From contig JAYFQE010000008.1 in the NCBI GenBank assembly GCA_034927345.1, positions 96,318-160,317 on the forward strand: 64,000 nt of DNA. The letters are read 5' to 3'. The stretch is from JAYFQE01 sp034927345. GTDB lineage: Bacteria > Bacillota > Clostridia > Saccharofermentanales > UBA5734. A model generated the notes under the pieces. The model saw only the letters and a program-made list of their open reading frames with translations. It had not been told where the DNA came from and made no database searches. The translations under genes and the position numbers were made by a program. How positions within the stretch are numbered: the first letter of the stretch is position 1; each line of letters opens with the position of its first letter. Positions 1-9,316 of the stretch are shown here, piece by piece.

Positions 1-73
1 GGAAGATTCGGTTGAGCAAAATCCGGATCTTGCGGCCAGTATTATCCGCAGCTGGCTGTCCATTGATAGTTGA
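1..73 (+). CDS. fliF: Flagellar MS-ring protein FliF, C-terminal end (partial)
   Basis: Only the last 23 codons and the stop (71-73) lie in the window, read in frame from position 2. The peptide ends in acidic residues, then a short helix with AASIIRSWL, the type of C-terminal tail by which FliF binds FliG. The gene directly precedes fliG, the universal order in flagellar operons. Identity rests on this tail and on context, since the membrane and ring domains lie upstream of the window. Confidence 0.8.
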   Translation, partial: EDSVEQNPDLAASIIRSWLSIDS

Positions 74-96
74 ACAACATGGCAGGATATACGAAG

Positions 97-1107
97 ATGA
101 CAGATGAAACAGAAAAATCTTATAAGGAAAAGGCCGCTATTTTGTTGATTTCTTTGGGCAAGGAGCATTCGGCTAAAGTCCTTCAGCAGCTGAACGATGA
201 AGAAATCGAACAATTGACGCTGGAAATCGCCAATGTGCGCCGGATTGACAACCAAACGCAGATGGATGTCATCCGCGAATTTCAAGAAGCTTATGTGGCG
301 CAGAATTATATTCTGGAAGGCGGTATCGATTATGCGCGTGAGATGCTGGATCAAGCCATCGGCAAACAAAAGGCCCTGGAATTGATTACCAAGCTGACGG
401 CTTCCCTGCAGGTGCGGCCTTTTGATTTTGCCCGGCGGCTGGATGCCGCGCAAATGCTCAATATGATCCAGAATGAACAACCGCAGACGATCGCCCTGGT
501 TCTTTCCTTCATGGAACCCAAACAATCGGGCGCCGTTCTCAGCGGTTTGCCGCAGAATATTCAAGGCGACGTTCTTTCCCGAATTGCCCGGATGGGTAAA
601 ACATCGCCGGAGCATATCAAAGAAGTCGAACGAATTCTGGAAAAAAAGCTCGTTTCTCTCGGTGTTTCCGACTATACCAAAATCGGCGGCATTCAAACCA
701 GCGTCGATATTCTGAACGCCGTAGACCGCTCAACCGAGAAACATATTCTGGAAAGCCTGAACGAACATAGCAAGGATCTGGTTGATGAAATTAAGAGCCG
801 CATGTTCTTGTTTGAAGATATCGTCAAACTGAACCGGGTATCCATTCAGCGGGTATTGCGCGATGTGCAGCAGGAAGACCTGGTTATGTCTTTGAAAAAC
901 GCCAAAGAGAATGTATCCAGATTTATTTTCGAAAACCTGTCTTCGCGTATGCAGGATACCATCCGTGAGGAAATGTCGTTAACTGGTCCTGTCCGAATTA
1001 AAGACATCGAAGACGCGCAGCAGCGGATCGTAACAATCGTCCGCAATCTGGAAGACGCCGGTGAAGTATATATTTCAAGGGGATCGGAGGAAATGCTCGT
1101 TGGCTAA
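97..1107 (+). CDS. fliG: Flagellar motor switch protein FliG
   Basis: FliG is the rotor subunit that couples MotA conformational change to torque and sits on FliF at the cytoplasmic face. The 336-residue product has the usual length. It starts with the KAAILLISLGKE helix of the N-terminal FliF-binding domain, has the middle-domain motif (here EQPQTIALVL, usually EHPQ) near residue 130, and ends in the charged-helix torque domain. I chose ATG 97 because AGGA lies 9 nt upstream; in-frame TTG 70 and ATG 79 have poor ribosome sites. The 3' end overlaps fliH by 8 nt, which suggests translational coupling. Confidence 0.96.
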   Translation: MTDETEKSYKEKAAILLISLGKEHSAKVLQQLNDEEIEQLTLEIANVRRIDNQTQMDVIREFQEAYVAQNYILEGGIDYAREMLDQAIGKQKALELITKLTASLQVRPFDFARRLDAAQMLNMIQNEQPQTIALVLSFMEPKQSGAVLSGLPQNIQGDVLSRIARMGKTSPEHIKEVERILEKKLVSLGVSDYTKIGGIQTSVDILNAVDRSTEKHILESLNEHSKDLVDEIKSRMFLFEDIVKLNRVSIQRVLRDVQQEDLVMSLKNAKENVSRFIFENLSSRMQDTIREEMSLTGPVRIKDIEDAQQRIVTIVRNLEDAGEVYISRGSEEMLVG

Positions 1108-1909
1108 AATACATAAATCCGCACAAGTCAATCTGGATAACGCTAAACCAGTCATCATCTCACGCCCTGAGTATGGACAGCCTCTGCGCGAGTATCTCTT
1201 GAATTCGGATCAACTACCGGAACACAAGAATGACCCGGCTGCTGAGACAACGAAAAACCGAACAGCCGATCACGCGGCGAGTCCCAATTCCGGCGCTCCG
1301 GCGGCCCTGTTTGCCCAGGCTGAGCAGCGAGCCGAACAATTAGTGCATGAAGCCCGGGAAACAGCAAAGCAAATCCTTGACGAGACGCAACAGCAGCTGC
1401 CGGAGCTTCGCGGCAAGGCTTATGAAGCCGGATATGCCGAAGGTTATAAAGCCGGGGAAAAATCGTTTGACGCCAGTAAAAGCGAATTGCAGATATCGTT
1501 TAAAAATATGACGGACCAACTGGAAAACAGGATTGACCAGATGATTGACTGTATGGAAGATGAGCTTTTGGATCTGGCGGTCGATATCGCCGAACGGATC
1601 ATTGGCATAGAACTGGCACGCAAAAGCAAGACTTACCATGCCTTTTTAAGGCAGGCGTTGGATAATCTGAAAAAACAGGAAAAGGCTGTTGTTTATTTGA
1701 ATGAAAAAGAATACCAGCAGTTCATTGTCGCCGAGCCTTTCGTTATGCCGGAGAATCAAGGCCAGATCCGCTTCATCGGCGATCCCAAACTGGCTCCGGG
1801 GAGTTGTTTGATCGAGACCGGATATAGCCGGTTTGATGCCAGCGCGGCAACCCAACTGGATCAAATCAGGAAAAAAGCAAAAGCGGAGGATCGCCATGAA
1901 ACCCATTGA
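1100..1909 (+). CDS. fliH: Flagellar assembly protein FliH
   Basis: FliH is the peripheral stalk-like partner that holds the export ATPase FliI at the export gate. The product has about 269 residues: a variable N-terminal part, an AEQRAEQLVHEARETAKQIL helix, a short Gly-rich repeat (AYEAGYAEGYKAGEKS, the GxxxG pattern typical of FliH), and a C-terminal V-ATPase-E-like domain. The start is TTG 1100, preceded by GGAGG 9 nt upstream and overlapping the fliG end. It also overlaps fliI by 14 nt. Confidence 0.9.
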   Translation: MAKIHKSAQVNLDNAKPVIISRPEYGQPLREYLLNSDQLPEHKNDPAAETTKNRTADHAASPNSGAPAALFAQAEQRAEQLVHEARETAKQILDETQQQLPELRGKAYEAGYAEGYKAGEKSFDASKSELQISFKNMTDQLENRIDQMIDCMEDELLDLAVDIAERIIGIELARKSKTYHAFLRQALDNLKKQEKAVVYLNEKEYQQFIVAEPFVMPENQGQIRFIGDPKLAPGSCLIETGYSRFDASAATQLDQIRKKAKAEDRHETH

Positions 1910-3212
1910 TTTGAGCCGCTTCTCCAGCAAGATCAACGGCATTAATCCGATTGAAGAAAGCGGCACTGTATGCCAGCTTATTGGTTTGACTGTAGAATCA
2001 ATCGGCCCGCTGGCTTGCATGGGCGATGTGTGCCAAATCGGTACGTTATCGGCGGATAACTGGATAGAAGCGGAAGTTGTCGGCTTTCGTGATAACCATA
2101 TCCTTTTGATGCCTTTTGGCAGCCTGACCGGCATCGGTCCGGGCAGCCGCGTTCTGGCTACCGGACATTGCCTGCAGGTGCCGGTTGGCGAAAAATTGCG
2201 CGGCCGGATCCTGGACGGCCTGGGCCGCCCGATCGACGACTTGGGAAAACTGGAACTGGATACTTATTATAGTACGGACAATCTGCCGCCTAACCCATTG
2301 ACCCGCAAGCGGATCAGTCAGCCTCTGCCTTTGGGCGTACGGGCGATCGACGGACTTTTAACGTGCGGTCAGGGTCAGCGTCTGGGCATCTTTGCCGGCA
2401 GCGGCGTCGGCAAAAGCACGCTCCTGGGCATGATGGCCCGAAACAGCGACGTTGATATCAATGTTATTACGCTCGTTGGCGAACGGGGCCGTGAAGTCCG
2501 TGAATTTATCGAAAAAGACCTGCAGGAAGAGGGCCTCAGCCGTTCTGTGCTGGTTGTTGCCACTTCGGATCAGCCGGCGATTATCCGCCAAAAGTCCGCG
2601 CTTTTGGGCACGGCGATCGCCGAATATTTCCGGGATCAGGGCTATTCGGTTCTGCTGTTGATGGATTCACTGACCCGCTTTGCCATGGCTCAGCGTGAAA
2701 TCGGCATGGCCGTCGGCGAACCGCCGGTTTCCCGCGGCTATACGCCGTCTGTGTTTAATGCCTTGCCGCGTTTGCTGGAACGATCGGGCAACTCGGATAA
2801 AGGATCGATCACGGCGCTCTATACGGTGCTGGTTGAGGGCGACGATATGAATGAACCGGTTGCCGACACGGTGCGCGGCATTCTGGACGGTCACATTGTA
2901 CTTTCCCGACAATTAGCCCAGCGCAACCATTATCCGGCTATTGACGTACTGGCCAGCGTCAGCCGTGTCATGCCTGATGTCACGACCGATGACCATCGGT
3001 CTCTGGCCGGAAAATGTAAAAATCTGTTGAGCGTTTACACCGAAGCCCGGGATCTGATTCATATTGGGGCTTACAAGAAGGGCAGCAATGAAGAAATCGA
3101 CGAAGCGATCCGGCTTTATCCGACCATCAGCCGTTTTTTGCAGCAGCAGGTTATGGAGAAGTGCTCGTTTGACGAGACGGTCGGTCGGCTCATGACCTTG
3201 ACGGAGGACTAA
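1896..3212 (+). CDS. fliI: Flagellum-specific export ATPase FliI
   Basis: FliI is the hexameric ATPase of the flagellar type III export apparatus, related to F1-beta. The product has 438 residues, the normal length. Its Walker A is GSGVGKST, and Walker B lies in LLLMDSLTRFAMAQRE. The ERGREVREF segment is the usual conserved region after the P-loop. Start ATG 1896 has GGAGGA 6 nt upstream and lies inside the end of fliH. It sits between fliH and fliJ, its regulators in the export complex. Confidence 0.97.
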   Translation: MKPIDLSRFSSKINGINPIEESGTVCQLIGLTVESIGPLACMGDVCQIGTLSADNWIEAEVVGFRDNHILLMPFGSLTGIGPGSRVLATGHCLQVPVGEKLRGRILDGLGRPIDDLGKLELDTYYSTDNLPPNPLTRKRISQPLPLGVRAIDGLLTCGQGQRLGIFAGSGVGKSTLLGMMARNSDVDINVITLVGERGREVREFIEKDLQEEGLSRSVLVVATSDQPAIIRQKSALLGTAIAEYFRDQGYSVLLLMDSLTRFAMAQREIGMAVGEPPVSRGYTPSVFNALPRLLERSGNSDKGSITALYTVLVEGDDMNEPVADTVRGILDGHIVLSRQLAQRNHYPAIDVLASVSRVMPDVTTDDHRSLAGKCKNLLSVYTEARDLIHIGAYKKGSNEEIDEAIRLYPTISRFLQQQVMEKCSFDETVGRLMTLTED

Positions 3213-3215
3213 ATT

Positions 3216-3677
3216 GTGAAAAAATTCATATTTACTCTGGCCGGCCTGCGCTCGATCAAGGTGAAACAGGAATCTCAGAAAAAACAGGAGTTGGCTGTGC
3301 TGGAACAAAACTTAGCTGCCGAGCAGGCGATTATGGATGATTTGCAGCAAAAGGCGGCCGCTTTGCGGCGCGGCTGGCAGGCGGGATGGCAAAACGGCGG
3401 CCTGCAGCAAACCGACTTGCGCCAGTTCGATCTCTGTCTGTCACAGAATCGGCAGGAACAGCAGAAACAGCTGGGACGGATCCGCCAGGCGGAACGTGAA
3501 CGCAATTTATGCCGCGACCAGCTCTGGCAGCTCATGCAAGATCTAAAAATGTTGGATAACCTGCGGGAGCAACAATATGAAACCTGGAAAAAAGAAATGA
3601 CTCTGGAAGAAGAAAAAATTGTCGACGATCTCGTCTCCTTCCGCCAGGCTGTCAATAAACATGTGGAGGTTGTCTAG
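3216..3677 (+). CDS. fliJ: Flagellar export protein FliJ
   Basis: FliJ is the coiled-coil stalk of the export ATPase, the counterpart of F1-gamma. The 153-residue product is nearly all charged helix, starts with KKFIFTLAGLRSIKVKQE (FliJ proteins begin with a similar F-x-L-x-x-L segment) and has the right length. Start is GTG 3216 after GGAGGA. The stop overlaps the next start by one base. Sequence alone is weakly diagnostic for FliJ, but the position directly after fliI makes the call secure. Confidence 0.88.
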   Translation: MKKFIFTLAGLRSIKVKQESQKKQELAVLEQNLAAEQAIMDDLQQKAAALRRGWQAGWQNGGLQQTDLRQFDLCLSQNRQEQQKQLGRIRQAERERNLCRDQLWQLMQDLKMLDNLREQQYETWKKEMTLEEEKIVDDLVSFRQAVNKHVEVV

Positions 3678-4357
3678 TGGCCGATATTGATATCAGCAAG
3701 ATGACTGATTTATCCGGACGAAATCCGGGCCCGATGCTGCCGCCGAAGGTCGCTGCCGGCAAATACCGGCAGGCAGGTGAAACAGCCGGCAAAAAGGTTA
3801 AGAAGGCCAAGAAAAAACGGGGACCGTTTTTTGGCTTTGTCTTTGGTCTGGCCGTTAGTCTGTTGATTTTTGCCGCTGTAATCAGTTTGCTTTATTTTAA
3901 TGTAGCCGATTTACGAGAAGTATTTATCCAGCGTTTTAAATTAGACGAAACATCTTTTCAAATGCTGGAATCGCAAAAACAGGATCTGGAACTGAAGACA
4001 GCTGAATTAAACGATCAGAAGACGGTCCTGGAAAAAGAACAGAACGAGGCGCAGACACAAGCGGCCGATATAGCCCGGCAAAGTGAAGCGCTCAGTGCCC
4101 GGCAGACCGAGATCGATCAATTGCAAGCCTCGCTGACTGCGCAGGCCGCGGATTTAAAGAGCATCGCCGCCTGGTATGAAAGCATGGAACCGGCAGCGGC
4201 AGCCGACATTTTTACCGCTTTTACCGATCAGTCAAAACTGATCTTGATTATCAAGAATATGAACCAAACCCGGATTGCCTTGATTTTAGCTGAGATGGAC
4301 CCGGCCCAGGTATCGCAACTGATGACGGCCATGATGGAACCCAGTTCCGGCTCTTGA
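3677..4357 (+). CDS. motE: MotE/YlxF-family membrane coiled-coil protein
   Basis: The product has 226 residues: a Lys-rich cytoplasmic start, one membrane segment at about residues 51-74, a long Gln/Glu-rich coiled coil at about 95-160, and a C-terminal part (from WYESMEPAAAADIF) resembling the MgtE N-terminal helical domain and FliG middle repeats. This layout is typical of the Firmicutes YlxF/MotE proteins between fliJ and fliK. The role is not settled; in Gram-positives it is thought to be a stator or hook-assembly accessory. Start is GTG 3677 with TGGAGGT upstream. Confidence 0.82.
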   Translation: MADIDISKMTDLSGRNPGPMLPPKVAAGKYRQAGETAGKKVKKAKKKRGPFFGFVFGLAVSLLIFAAVISLLYFNVADLREVFIQRFKLDETSFQMLESQKQDLELKTAELNDQKTVLEKEQNEAQTQAADIARQSEALSARQTEIDQLQASLTAQAADLKSIAAWYESMEPAAAADIFTAFTDQSKLILIIKNMNQTRIALILAEMDPAQVSQLMTAMMEPSSGS

Positions 4358-4374
4358 GCCGAGGAGGACGATTT

Positions 4375-5838
4375 ATGAGCAAAGTATCACCAATCATCCT
4401 GCAGCCTTTGGCCGGCGCCGGACGCGACAATCTTCCGGCGCCGGCCGGACCGGCCGTTTCTGCCGGTCCGCAAACCGCCGGATCTTTCGAACAGGTGATG
4501 GTTTCAACCGGATCAGCCAAACGCGCGGATGACATAACCGGCAGCAAAATGGTGAAAACGGCAAAACAATCTGACGACAGTCAGACGGAAAAAGATGAAG
4601 ACAGCCCGAAGCAAGTTGATGATCAAAATATTCTCGGACAAGTGACGGCCGGCTTGGCGGCATTAGCCGACGCTCTGAGCGCGGCGGCCGGCATACCGGG
4701 AAATTCAGATGCGACCGGCACAACCGGTATTTCTTCTGAATCTGACCTTTCTGCCGTCGCCGCCCCTGCGCCGCAAACGCCGGATCTGCCGGCCGGTAAT
4801 CCGACAGCGGCGCTTTCATCGTCTGATCCGGCGGCGACTGTCCAGCCATCGTCTGATCCGGCGTCTGTTCTCTCTCAAACTCCGGCCGCGGCGCCAGAAA
4901 CGGGCGATGCAGTTCTGAGCAGCGGCAGCGGGCTGCTGCCTGAACCTGGGGCGGCTGATCCGGAATCAACGGCCGGGCTGGATTTACCGCCGGCGCAGAC
5001 ACCGGTTCAAAATACAGTACCGGAACCGGCCGCCGCGGCCGCCGCCACAGAGACGGCTGTAAAACCTGCAGCGACTGCGGCCCAGACGTCTGATACGATA
5101 AACGACGCGATATCTCCGACTGCGGACGATGGCGGAACAGCGCCTGCGGACAGCGTTATTCCGCCGGAGAATCAGGCTGCGGCCGGCTTCGATTCCGGTT
5201 CAGACACCGATTCGCCGGCTGCCGGTGAGGATAAGCAGGAATCCGGACCGGCATCTTATCGCTTAAGCAAAGATGAGCATGCGGCGGCCGGATCGGATCA
5301 TCAAATCTCATGGATCAGTCAGGCTGACGGTTCGGCTCAGCCGGGAACGCCGGCATCTGTTCCGGCCGGACAAGCCGGCAATACAAGTGGTTATCCAATC
5401 GAGACCGGCGAACCGATGATTGAATCGATCGAGACCGGGACCGGACTTGAAGGCGACAGCCGGCAAATGACGGTACATTTGAAACCCGATGCTTATGGAA
5501 CGGTGCAGATCAGGCTTTTTCAGAACCAGGATGGTTTGGTGGCTCAGATCTGGACCGATAAACCGGCTACCTGCGATCTTTTACAAAGCCAACTGCCCAG
5601 CCTGGTCAAGCAGATCCAGGATCAGGGCGTTACAATATCCGGCGCGTCGGTTTTTCTCGATATGGGTCAGTCCGGCGGACAGGCAGCGGATCAAAATACG
5701 CAGTCCGCTTCTGTCCGGCAGCTGGATCTGCGGCAAATCCGGACCGGTCGGCGCGGCGTATCGATCCGGCAAGAACAGAGTCTGGCAATCGACGCTTCTT
5801 ATGGGCCGGCGCAATCGATCATCAATTATTACGCTTGA
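4375..5838 (+). CDS. fliK: Flagellar hook-length control protein FliK
   Basis: FliK is the exported molecular ruler that sets hook length and triggers the substrate switch at FlhB. The product has 487 residues: a very long Ala/Pro/Ser/Thr/Asp-rich low-complexity ruler and a C-terminal hook domain from about residue 365 (MTVHLKPDAYGTVQIRLF, then a QLPSLVKQIQDQG helix). The ruler contains a tandem micro-repeat: the 17-nt unit at 4817-4833 recurs at 4847-4863 and encodes SSDPA twice. Start ATG 4375 has GAGGAGG upstream, so the in-frame TTG 4354 is not needed. Confidence 0.9.
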   Translation: MSKVSPIILQPLAGAGRDNLPAPAGPAVSAGPQTAGSFEQVMVSTGSAKRADDITGSKMVKTAKQSDDSQTEKDEDSPKQVDDQNILGQVTAGLAALADALSAAAGIPGNSDATGTTGISSESDLSAVAAPAPQTPDLPAGNPTAALSSSDPAATVQPSSDPASVLSQTPAAAPETGDAVLSSGSGLLPEPGAADPESTAGLDLPPAQTPVQNTVPEPAAAAAATETAVKPAATAAQTSDTINDAISPTADDGGTAPADSVIPPENQAAAGFDSGSDTDSPAAGEDKQESGPASYRLSKDEHAAAGSDHQISWISQADGSAQPGTPASVPAGQAGNTSGYPIETGEPMIESIETGTGLEGDSRQMTVHLKPDAYGTVQIRLFQNQDGLVAQIWTDKPATCDLLQSQLPSLVKQIQDQGVTISGASVFLDMGQSGGQAADQNTQSASVRQLDLRQIRTGRRGVSIRQEQSLAIDASYGPAQSIINYYA

Positions 5839-5856
5839 GAAAAGGGAGGGATAAGC

Positions 5857-6366
5857 ATGGCCGTTGATGCCGTTAATACAACAACCGCAACCGGCAGTCA
5901 GGATTCCGGTACAACAACCCGTTCGGTTGACAGCAGCCTGGGAAAAGATGATTTCCTGAAAATCCTGGTTGCCCAGCTGCAGAACCAGGATCCGCTCAAT
6001 CCAATGGATGATACGGATTTCATTGCTCAGTTGGCGCAATTCAGCGCATTGGAACAAATGCAGTCGCTCAACAGCGGTTCTTCATTTAGTCAGGCCTATG
6101 GGCTGATCGGAAAATATGTCTATGCGAGCGTCGTTGATTCCAGCGGCCAGAAATCAGAGGTGTATGGTCCTGTCACGGCAGTGCTGTCCTCCAATGGTTC
6201 GGCTTATCTGGAAGTCAATTACCAGGGCGTGACGAAGAACATTCCGTTTGATAACAATATTGTCGTTTACCAGCCGGCCGATCCGGATGACAGTACAACG
6301 CCGGCTGCAGCCATTACCAGTCAGACAACCGGCAACACGTCAACTGCGGCGTCAACAGGATTATAA
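5857..6366 (+). CDS. flgD: Flagellar hook-capping protein FlgD
   Basis: FlgD caps the growing hook and guides FlgE subunits into place. The 169-residue product has the strongly conserved N-terminal block LGKDDFLKILVAQLQNQDP followed by MDDTDFIAQLAQFSALEQM, which is diagnostic for FlgD. It is shorter than proteobacterial FlgD and lacks the full tudor/Fn3 part, as is normal in Firmicutes. A GGGAGGG ribosome site precedes ATG 5857. It lies between fliK and flgE. Confidence 0.95.
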   Translation: MAVDAVNTTTATGSQDSGTTTRSVDSSLGKDDFLKILVAQLQNQDPLNPMDDTDFIAQLAQFSALEQMQSLNSGSSFSQAYGLIGKYVYASVVDSSGQKSEVYGPVTAVLSSNGSAYLEVNYQGVTKNIPFDNNIVVYQPADPDDSTTPAAAITSQTTGNTSTAASTGL

Positions 6367-6382
6367 AAGGGAGGAAATCACT

Positions 6383-7288
6383 ATGCTGCGTTCATTGTAC
6401 TCAGGTGTATCAGGGCTCAAGAATCATCAAACAAAAATGGATGTTATCGGCAACAACATTGCCAACGTCAATACCGTTGGTTTCAAATCCAGCCGCGTGA
6501 CCTTTCAGGACATTTACAACCAGACCGTCCGTCCGGCGTCGGCGCCTTCGGCCGGATCCGGCGGCGTCAATCCGCAGCAGGTCGGCCTGGGCGTTTCTCT
6601 GGGAACCATCGAAGTTCAGCATACACGTACGGCAACCGAATATACCGGCAACGCTCTGGATCTCAGTGTAGAGGGCGACGGATTTCTGGTTGTCAAAGAT
6701 AATGGCGTACCCTATTATACCCGCGCCGGCAATCTGACTACCGATGCCAACAACAATCTGGTCAATGCCAACGGCTTAAAGCTCCAGGGTTGGATGAGCG
6801 GTATGGTCGATACAACCGGAACTATTAATGGCAGCACCACCAATCCGGTAACCGAGGCGCAGTTCCAGGCCTGGCTGCAAACCAATCCGGCCAATGCCGA
6901 CGCCTTACTGTCGGACATCAATATTCCGGATAATTATTACGATGTCAATATCGGCAAGACCGGGGAAATCATCGGCATCAACAAAACGACGTCGGTCAAA
7001 GAAACCATCGGCCGTCTGGCTATAGCCGATTTCAACAACCAGGCCGCGCTTTCCAAGATGGGCAATAACCTCTATGACCAGAATCAGAACACCGGCGCCG
7101 CTTCCTATGGCTTTGCCGGCGTGAACGGGACATCTTATCTGAATCCCAATTCATTGGAAATGTCCAATGTTGATCTGGCTAAAGAGTTTACCGATATGAT
7201 CACGACCCAGCGTGGCTTCCAGGCTAATTCCCGTATCATCACTACTTCGGACCAGTTGCTGGAAGAATTGGTCAACCTGAAGCGATAA
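6383..7288 (+). CDS. flgE: Flagellar hook protein FlgE
   Basis: FlgE is the structural subunit of the hook. The 301-residue product opens with MLRSLYSGVSGLKNHQTKMD and GNNIANVNTVGFKSS (rod/hook N-terminal domain) and ends with MSNVDLAKEFTDMITTQRGF (C-terminal axial domain), the paired coiled-coil ends of all axial proteins. It is short like other Gram-positive FlgE, with a modest middle domain. The start is ATG 6383 with GGGAGG upstream. It could be called FlgG by homology alone, but its position after flgD and before flbD fits the hook protein. Confidence 0.93.
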   Translation: MLRSLYSGVSGLKNHQTKMDVIGNNIANVNTVGFKSSRVTFQDIYNQTVRPASAPSAGSGGVNPQQVGLGVSLGTIEVQHTRTATEYTGNALDLSVEGDGFLVVKDNGVPYYTRAGNLTTDANNNLVNANGLKLQGWMSGMVDTTGTINGSTTNPVTEAQFQAWLQTNPANADALLSDINIPDNYYDVNIGKTGEIIGINKTTSVKETIGRLAIADFNNQAALSKMGNNLYDQNQNTGAASYGFAGVNGTSYLNPNSLEMSNVDLAKEFTDMITTQRGFQANSRIITTSDQLLEELVNLKR

Positions 7289-7317
7289 TTGAGTGGCAAA
7301 AAGCCGCGGAGGATAAA

Positions 7318-7551
7318 ATGATCCAGTTAACCCGCTTGAATCACCAGACTTTTTACATCAACAGTGATCTGATCGAGACGATCGAGACAACGCCGGATAC
7401 GGTGATCAGTATGACGACCGGCCGCCGGCTGCTGGTTATCGAAAGCGCTGATGAAATATTGCAGAAAATTATCCAGTTCCGTGTGCTTTGCTCAATAAAC
7501 GGCCGTTTTGCCTGTCAGGAAGGCCAGGAGAAGGAAGGCAGCGAAACATGA
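7318..7551 (+). CDS. flbD: FlbD/SwrD family small flagellar protein
   Basis: The small 77-residue protein begins MIQLTRLNHQTFYINSDLIE and has the ETTPDTVISMTTGRRLLV segment, both hallmarks of the FlbD family. In Bacillus the homologue SwrD boosts stator power for swarming; the biochemical activity is unknown. It sits between flgE and motA, the usual clostridial place, and its stop overlaps the motA start by 4 nt (ATGA), consistent with a stator-related function. Confidence 0.9.
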   Translation: MIQLTRLNHQTFYINSDLIETIETTPDTVISMTTGRRLLVIESADEILQKIIQFRVLCSINGRFACQEGQEKEGSET

Positions 7552-8357
7552 ACTTATCAAGCTTTGTCGGCTTGATTGCCGGTGTGATTTTTGTTGTCTG
7601 GAGCATTATTCTGGGCGGCGATATCGCCAGTTATTTTGATATGCCGTCAGTCATGATTGTTGTCGGCGGAACCCTGGCGTCGATCATGATTTCATTTTCT
7701 TTTGAAGAGCTGAAGCAACTCATGCCGGAAATGAAAACCATCTTCTTTAAAAACAAGATTAATCTGCGGGAAGATCAGGACCGGGTAATCGATCTGGCTA
7801 CACGGGCGCGGCGCGAAGGATTGTTAACGCTGGACGGTGAAGACATGGGCGATCCGTTTCTGCAAAAGGGTTTGGAGCTGGTCATCGACGGCACGGATCA
7901 GGAACTTGTCCGGGAGGTGCTCGAAGGGGAAATTGCCCTGATGGAAGAAAAAGATTCCATGAATCAGAAAATCATGACCAGCGGCGCCCAATATGCTCCG
8001 GCATTCGGAATGGTCGGCACGCTGATCGGTTTGATCAACATGCTGAAGACCCTGAGCGATACCGATAGCCTGGGCCCCAGCATGGCGACCGCGCTAATCA
8101 CGACCTTTTATGGCGTCATCCTGGCCAATGTCATCTTCCTGCCTTTTGCTTCCAAATTGAAATCTTCCTCAGCAGAACGGAGCAATCGTTACGCCATGCT
8201 GACTGAAGGCATCATCGCTATCCAAAACGGTGAAAACCCCAGGCTTATCCGGGAAAAAATGGAAGTCTTCATCCCCAAAGAAACGAAAAAAAATGATGAA
8301 AAAGCCGGTGAATCCAACACCATAAAGCAAACAGACCGTCAGCATGATGAAACATAA
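7548..8357 (+). CDS. motA: Flagellar motor stator protein MotA
   Basis: MotA forms the proton or sodium channel with MotB and pushes on FliG. The 269-residue product has four membrane segments, with the first at MNLSSFVGLIAGVIFVVWSI, a large cytoplasmic loop with charged residues, and the conserved PAFGMVGTLIGLINML helix containing the channel proline. Start ATG 7548 overlaps flbD by 4 nt. The gene is followed by motB. The coupling ion cannot be decided with confidence from the sequence. Confidence 0.95.
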   Translation: MNLSSFVGLIAGVIFVVWSIILGGDIASYFDMPSVMIVVGGTLASIMISFSFEELKQLMPEMKTIFFKNKINLREDQDRVIDLATRARREGLLTLDGEDMGDPFLQKGLELVIDGTDQELVREVLEGEIALMEEKDSMNQKIMTSGAQYAPAFGMVGTLIGLINMLKTLSDTDSLGPSMATALITTFYGVILANVIFLPFASKLKSSSAERSNRYAMLTEGIIAIQNGENPRLIREKMEVFIPKETKKNDEKAGESNTIKQTDRQHDET

Positions 8358-8375
8358 AGGAGCTTAACAGCGGCA

Positions 8376-9299
8376 ATGAAAAGAAGACCGAAAAATGACG
8401 AATCTTCAGGAGGGGAGGGCAACTGGATGAACACCTACGGCGATCTGGTTACCCTGTTGCTATGCTTTTTCGTCCTGCTTTTTTCGTTTTCCAATATTGA
8501 CGCCGAAAAATGGAAAGCCTTGGTCAAGTCCTTTACAGGCGGTTCCGGCATCCTGGATTCGGACCGGCAAGGGGAACTGGATGATTCGGCCGGCGTGGAT
8601 CCGAACTTCGATCCGGCATCATGGTATGGTTATCAGACGGACGCTGCCGGCGTTGTAAAGCCGCAAACCACAGCAGTCCTGACACCTAAACCGACGGCCA
8701 CGGTCACGCCGGCACAGGAGTCTACGCTTACGCCGACGCCGGAAGCTACAACCACGGCAGCGACAGGACCGACGCCGAAACCGACAAAAAAGCCGACGAA
8801 AGCGCCGACGCCGGTTCCGGCCAATCAGGTCGAACTGGACAACCTTTTTCAATCGATCACGCATTATCTGGACAATTCGGCCATCTCATCCGGCGTTTTA
8901 TCGGTCCAGCAGGACGATCAATTCCGGATCCGTCTGGTTGCTTCCATTATCTTCGAACCGGGCAGCGACAAATTGACCTCGGAAGCCAGCGCGATTCTGA
9001 AAGAAGTGACCGGCCTGATCAACGCGCATGCCGGCATTATCACCGAATTAGGCAGCGAGGGGCATACTGATTCCATTTCTGGTCTGGAAGGCGATATCCA
9101 AAGCAAATGGGATCTGGCCGCGCGGCGATCCGCCAGAGTGCTGGAAGCAATCCTGGAAAGCTGTGTGATCGATCAAAGTAAAGCCAACATTTATACCAAG
9201 GGTTATGGCAGCCAGAAACCCATCGCCTCGAACGATACAGAAGAAGGCCGCAACCTCAATAACCGGGTAGACATCCTGGTCGGCTGCGCGGACCAGTAA
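8376..9299 (+). CDS. motB: Flagellar motor stator protein MotB
   Basis: MotB anchors the stator to peptidoglycan and carries the channel aspartate. The 307-residue product has one membrane helix (GDLVTLLLCFFVLLFSFSN) with the essential Asp at residue 23, then an unusually Pro/Thr-rich linker (about residues 95-150, TPKPT-type units), then an OmpA-like peptidoglycan-binding domain with GHTDS and NNRVDI. AAAGGAG lies 13 nt before ATG 8376, a long spacing. The threonine-proline linker is probably an extended wall-spanning segment suited to a thick Gram-positive wall. Confidence 0.95.
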   Translation: MKRRPKNDESSGGEGNWMNTYGDLVTLLLCFFVLLFSFSNIDAEKWKALVKSFTGGSGILDSDRQGELDDSAGVDPNFDPASWYGYQTDAAGVVKPQTTAVLTPKPTATVTPAQESTLTPTPEATTTAATGPTPKPTKKPTKAPTPVPANQVELDNLFQSITHYLDNSAISSGVLSVQQDDQFRIRLVASIIFEPGSDKLTSEASAILKEVTGLINAHAGIITELGSEGHTDSISGLEGDIQSKWDLAARRSARVLEAILESCVIDQSKANIYTKGYGSQKPIASNDTEEGRNLNNRVDILVGCADQ

Positions 9300-9316
9300 A
9301 GGAGCGACAAGATATT